From the NCBI GenBank assembly GCA_030840645.1, contig JAVEEC010000105.1, positions 53,395-117,394 on the forward strand: a stretch of DNA of 64,000 bases, read 5' to 3'. The translations under genes were made by a program, and so were the position numbers. Shown here in pieces: positions 61,292-64,000 of the stretch (position 1 is its first letter; each line of letters begins with the position of its first letter). Origin of the DNA: Frankiaceae bacterium. Its GTDB lineage: Bacteria > Actinomycetota > Actinomycetes > BP-191. The notes below the pieces were generated by a model. That model did no database searches. It was not told the DNA's origin and saw only the letters and a list, made by a program, of their open reading frames with translations.

Positions 61292-62026
61292 TTATCGCAC
61301 CGTCAAGGGCGCGACCAACGACATGAGGTGCGGCGACGGCGTGACGTCGAGCTCCTCGCGGAGCATCCGGGTGTATGCCCGGAACTCACGCAGCGCCTCG
61401 CTCCTGTTGCCCTCGGCCAGGTGGACGGCGATGAGGGCGCGGTGCGCGCTCTCCCGCAACGGCTCCACGCGGACCGCCGCGTACGCCGCGTCGACCGCCT
61501 CGCCGTAGCGGCCGCTCGCCGCGAGCAGCGCCGCGAGCGCCTCCAGCGCGTGCAGGCGGAGCTGGCGCCAGCGTTCGCGGCAGAACAGCACCCAGTCGTC
61601 GTCGTACCAGCCCGGCAGCACGTCCTCGCCGAGCGCGGCGACGGGGTCGCCGGGCAGGTCGACCACGCCCTCGGCGACGAGCGTGCGCGCGAGGAGCGTC
61701 GACGCGGTGAGGTCGACGACGACGTCGGGCGCGAGGCCGACGTGCGTCGTCGTCGACGTGACGAGCGGGTGGCCGGGCTGGCGCAGCCGCCAGAGCGCGG
61801 AGCGCAGGCTCGCCGCGGCGTGCCCGTCGGTCGCGTCGATCCAGAGCGTGCTCGACGCCTGGAACCTGCGGACCGGGCCGTCCTGGATCGCGAGGTACGC
61901 GAGAAGGCGTTCCGCGCTGCTCGGCAGGTCGATCGGCTCCCCGTCGTGGCTCACCGAGAAGCCGTTGAGCAGGCGGAGCGCGACCCCGGGGCGCACGGAA
62001 CTCCCGGCCACCGCCGCCCCGTTCAT
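61292..62026 (-). CDS. BTAD-domain (SARP/AfsR-like) transcriptional regulator, 244 aa
   Basis: An N-terminal winged helix (RLLNGFSVSHDGEPIDLPSS, then SLRSALWRLRQPG) is followed by a bacterial transcriptional activation domain with TPR-like helices (ALEALAALLAASGRYGEAVDAAYAAVRVEPLRESAHRAL in two pieces, then SEALREFRAYTRMLREELDVTPSP). This is the form of small SARP-type activators. It lies upstream of and in the same direction as the eCIS genes, 34 bp before the 59-codon gene, and is the obvious candidate for their regulator. The start is uncertain: ATG 62026 or GTG 62050. Confidence 0.82.
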   Translation of the reverse strand: MNGAAVAGSSVRPGVALRLLNGFSVSHDGEPIDLPSSAERLLAYLAIQDGPVRRFQASSTLWIDATDGHAAASLRSALWRLRQPGHPLVTSTTTHVGLAPDVVVDLTASTLLARTLVAEGVVDLPGDPVAALGEDVLPGWYDDDWVLFCRERWRQLRLHALEALAALLAASGRYGEAVDAAYAAVRVEPLRESAHRALIAVHLAEGNRSEALREFRAYTRMLREELDVTPSPHLMSLVAPLTVR

Positions 62027-62151
62027 GAGCAGAACCGTAGTCGCGGTCACGAGTGGCGGACTGTCGGGCTCCCGACAGATCCGCGGATGCGGCGCATGGT
62101 AGTGATCAAACTCCTGCGCGAGGGTCCCCGCCAAGGGCTGGTGACGTTTCA

Positions 62152-63810
62152 GTGACGGTCGCCGTAGATCGTCGCCCCGTGAAGGCGTGGGCGGACGGGG
62201 AACGCCTCGGCACCTGGGCGCGGTCGCTGTTCCGGGCGCCGATGACGCGGCCGGGCGACCCCGAGGAGCGCGCCGCCGAGCAGGCGGCGCACGCCGCGCC
62301 GACCACCTCCCGCGCGCCCGCACCCGACACTGGTACGCCACCGTGGGGCGGCGGGCGTGCGCTCAGCGCCGCGGAACGCACCGTGCACGAGCCGCGCCTC
62401 GGGACCGAGCTGCCCGACGTCCGCGTGCACGAGGGCGCCGCGCCCGCGCGCTGGGCGAAGGCGCTGCGGTCCCGCGCGTTCTCGGTCGGGCGGGACGTCG
62501 TGCTCGGCGAGGGCGCGCACGACGCGAACGTGATGGCGCACGAGCTGTCGCACGTCGTCGCCGCGCGCGGCACGACGCAGCCGGTCATCGCGCGGGTCGC
62601 GCTGACCGCCGCCGACTTCGAGGCGCTGGCGGACTCGCTGCACGACGCGATCACGACGGCGACCGCGGACGAGGAGCTGATCTACGTCGCGCTGCAGAAG
62701 CTCGAACGCGACGCGACCGCGGCGACGACGCTGCGGACGACGTACCGGACGCGGCACACGACCGACCTCGTGACGGCGCTGCGCGGCCGGCTCACCGGCA
62801 GCAGGCTGAACCTCGCGTTGACGCTGCTCTCCGTGGCTCTGCCGGCGGGTACGGCGTCGCCCGTCGCCGCGACGCCGCCGAGCACCCCCGCGCAGTACGA
62901 GGCCGTGGCGCGGGCCGTCAACACCGCGCTCGTCGCGACCCCCGCCGACTGCGAGGCGGTGTACTCGGCGCTGCTGCCGCTCGGCCGAGACGCGGCGCGC
63001 GTGACCACGCTGAAGTCGACGTACCTGACGCTGTTCCCGACGACGACGTCGCTCGACGCGCACATCGCGTCGGTGCTCACCGGCGCCGACGCGGCGTACG
63101 CCCTCTACCTGCTGAACGCCCCCGGTCCAGCCACGCCGCACAGCCCGACGAACATCCCGGCCCGCCCCGGCGCGGGAACGCCGCCCGCGACGGCGCCGCC
63201 CGCCGTCACCGGCGGCACCGTGTCGATCGGCACGCAGACCCCGTACACGACGACGAGCGGGTCGTCGGCGACGTTCTCGTTCGGCGTCGGCTACAGCGGC
63301 GGGCTCTCCGCGGACACGCGGATGCTGCAGTTCATCTGGCGGGAGATCATCGTCACGAACGCCGCCGGCGCCACCGCGCCGCTCGCGGGGACCGTGACGA
63401 CGACCGGCGTGCCGTATGCGCTGACGACGACGCCCGCGACCCCCACCCGGCGGGTCGACAGCAACAGCACCACCACGCCGTTCTACGACGAGTCGCACTC
63501 GACGTCGACGTTCCGCGACGCGACGTCGGTCGCGACGTACGACGCCCCCTCGCCGATCCGGTCGATGGTCTCGGCGCAGTTCGCGGCCGGCGCGACGCGG
63601 GTCGTCAGCCGCGAGCACTTCGACATCTTCCTCGTCCGCGACTTCTCGACGATCTACCACGTCGTGATCGATATCGAGCACGTCGCGACGAGCCCGACGG
63701 CCTCCTCGACGAGCCGCCGGGTGGTCAGCGCGACGGCGGCGACGAGCCTGCCGGCGGACATGCGGACCGCGCTGCTCGCGCGGTACCCGTCGTTCGCCTA
63801 CATCCGCTGA
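62152..63810 (+). CDS. DUF4157 protein with two annexin-like repeats; candidate eCIS cargo, 552 aa
   Basis: A second DUF4157 protein flanking the eCIS genes, divergent from the BTAD regulator. DUF4157 covers about residues 60-150: LSAAERTVHEPRLGTELPDVRVHEG, FSVGRDVVLGEG and the metal-like motif HELSH at 130-134. Two tandem helical units follow. The first (about 150-228) has TADEELIYVALQKL and LVTALRGRLTGSRLNLALTLL. The second (about 247-323) has TPADCEAVYSALLPL and LDAHIASVLTGADAAYALYLL. Both match the plan of annexin repeats (GTDExxIxxxL ... DLxxxLxxxLSG). The C-terminal about 220 residues are Thr/Ser-rich and beta-like. GTG at 62152 is the likely start, and 62179 is also in frame. Confidence 0.75.
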   Translation: MTVAVDRRPVKAWADGERLGTWARSLFRAPMTRPGDPEERAAEQAAHAAPTTSRAPAPDTGTPPWGGGRALSAAERTVHEPRLGTELPDVRVHEGAAPARWAKALRSRAFSVGRDVVLGEGAHDANVMAHELSHVVAARGTTQPVIARVALTAADFEALADSLHDAITTATADEELIYVALQKLERDATAATTLRTTYRTRHTTDLVTALRGRLTGSRLNLALTLLSVALPAGTASPVAATPPSTPAQYEAVARAVNTALVATPADCEAVYSALLPLGRDAARVTTLKSTYLTLFPTTTSLDAHIASVLTGADAAYALYLLNAPGPATPHSPTNIPARPGAGTPPATAPPAVTGGTVSIGTQTPYTTTSGSSATFSFGVGYSGGLSADTRMLQFIWREIIVTNAAGATAPLAGTVTTTGVPYALTTTPATPTRRVDSNSTTTPFYDESHSTSTFRDATSVATYDAPSPIRSMVSAQFAAGATRVVSREHFDIFLVRDFSTIYHVVIDIEHVATSPTASSTSRRVVSATAATSLPADMRTALLARYPSFAYIR

Positions 63811-63819
63811 CTCTCCCGC

Positions 63820-63843
63820 CGGATCCTTCCGAGCAGGGATCCG
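63820..63843. terminator. Hairpin after the DUF4157 gene
   Basis: A 7-bp perfect inverted repeat, CGGATCC at 63820-63826 and GGATCCG at 63837-63843, 10 bp after the stop codon. It is a probable terminator. Confidence 0.5.
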
Positions 63844-63873
63844 CGAGGACGTCCCGATCCGCCGCCGCCCGGT

Positions 63874-63897
63874 TCGTTCTGTGAAGATCACCACGCG
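63874..63897. repeat. 24-nt repeat shared with 43794-43817
   Basis: TCGTTCTGTGAAGATC followed by ACCACGCG. It differs from 43794-43817 at two positions. It sits 6 bp beyond the stop codon of the transposase fragment, where an insertion sequence end would be expected, so it may be the IS terminal repeat. Confidence 0.5.
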
Positions 63898-63903
63898 GCG
63901 GTC

Positions 63904-64000
63904 TCAACCGGTCAGTGCAACGAGGACCTCGTTGAGCTTTTCGGATGGTGTCATTGATCCGAGGGTTTTGCGGGGTCTGCCGTTGAGGCTGTCGGCGGCG
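63904..64000 (-). CDS. IS30-family transposase, C-terminal fragment (runs off window)
   Basis: The last 31 codons of a transposase whose 5' part is outside the window. Translation gives AADSLNGRPRKTLGSMTPSE followed by KLNEVLVALTG and stop. LN-x-RPRKTLG-x-x-TP-x-E is the usual C-terminal signature of IS30-family transposases. It marks the right boundary of the eCIS region with a mobile element. Whether the element is complete cannot be seen. Confidence 0.75.
   Translation of the reverse strand, partial: AADSLNGRPRKTLGSMTPSEKLNEVLVALTG

Noticed and set aside
41215..63810. Interpretation as a prophage
   Set aside because: No capsid, portal, terminase, integrase or lysis genes are present, while a DUF4255 protein, an Afp15-like AAA ATPase and DUF4157 proteins are. 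This is the gene set of an extracellular contractile injection system.

Overview
The window is high-GC actinobacterial DNA. The evidence is strong G/C bias at third codon positions, many GTG starts, gene pairs coupled through 4-base GTGA or ATGA overlaps, an F420-type luciferase-like oxidoreductase, a short SigE-like ECF sigma factor and a BTAD-domain regulator. The genus cannot be fixed from sequence alone.

Region 1 (about 1-17.7 kb) is a carbohydrate-use locus. A ROK-family (XylR/NagC-like) regulator at 856 faces an operon on the minus strand. That operon encodes a branched-chain-amino-acid-type (Liv/HAAT) binding lipoprotein, a secreted clan GH-A-like glycosidase, and one polypeptide fusing LivH-like permease, LivM-like permease and LivG-like ATPase. 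Divergent from it are eight overlapping plus-strand genes: two sugar-phosphate isomerase/epimerase-like proteins, three Gfo/Idh/MocA dehydrogenases, a ThuA-like protein, an FMN alpha-hydroxyacid oxidase and an M20 peptidase. A second secreted glycosidase paralogue follows. AT-rich operator-like sequences with a TTAGTTTGG half-site, or parts of it, lie before the regulator, in the divergent promoter region and before the second glycosidase. A partial MFS transporter and a lipoprotein occupy the left edge.

Region 2 (17.7-20.1 kb) holds a DinB-like protein and an ECF sigma factor with a coupled membrane protein carrying a Pro/Thr/Ser-rich stalk.

Region 3 (20.1-36.2 kb) looks like one catabolic regulon. 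A TetR-type regulator at 21935 is associated with five copies of a 16-bp palindrome close to TACTTGCGYGCAAGTA. These precede a class II aldolase/2-hydroxyacid dehydrogenase pair, a ribose-type ABC importer, an amidohydrolase, an acyl-CoA ligase, a split MaoC-type hydratase, an operon of CoA-transferase, enoyl-CoA hydratase-like protein, F420 oxidoreductase and HMG-CoA-lyase-like protein, and a two-subunit B12-dependent acyl-CoA mutase. Several of these enzymes have non-standard residues at positions that are catalytic in their families. The mutase keeps the methylmalonyl-CoA-mutase Tyr/Arg substrate pair but has Leu where His244 is expected. The pathway is probably undescribed.

Region 4 (36.2-64 kb) starts with a short UvrA-like ABC ATPase. 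It then holds an extracellular contractile injection system (eCIS) cluster of 17 minus-strand genes (41.2-61.0 kb): sheath, tube, DUF4255 terminator-like protein, AAA ATPase, LysM/tube-cap proteins, split spike (gpD and gpV), PAAR-like tip, gp25, two gpJ-like baseplate proteins, gpI-like protein and a beta-helix fibre-like protein. It is flanked by two DUF4157 proteins that are candidate cargo. One carries a second metalloprotease motif and the other two annexin-like repeats. A 59-codon gene and a BTAD regulator sit just upstream of the sheath gene. No tape measure and no second tube gene were recognised. The right edge is the C-terminus of an IS30-family transposase, and a 24-nt sequence next to it recurs inside the eCIS cluster.
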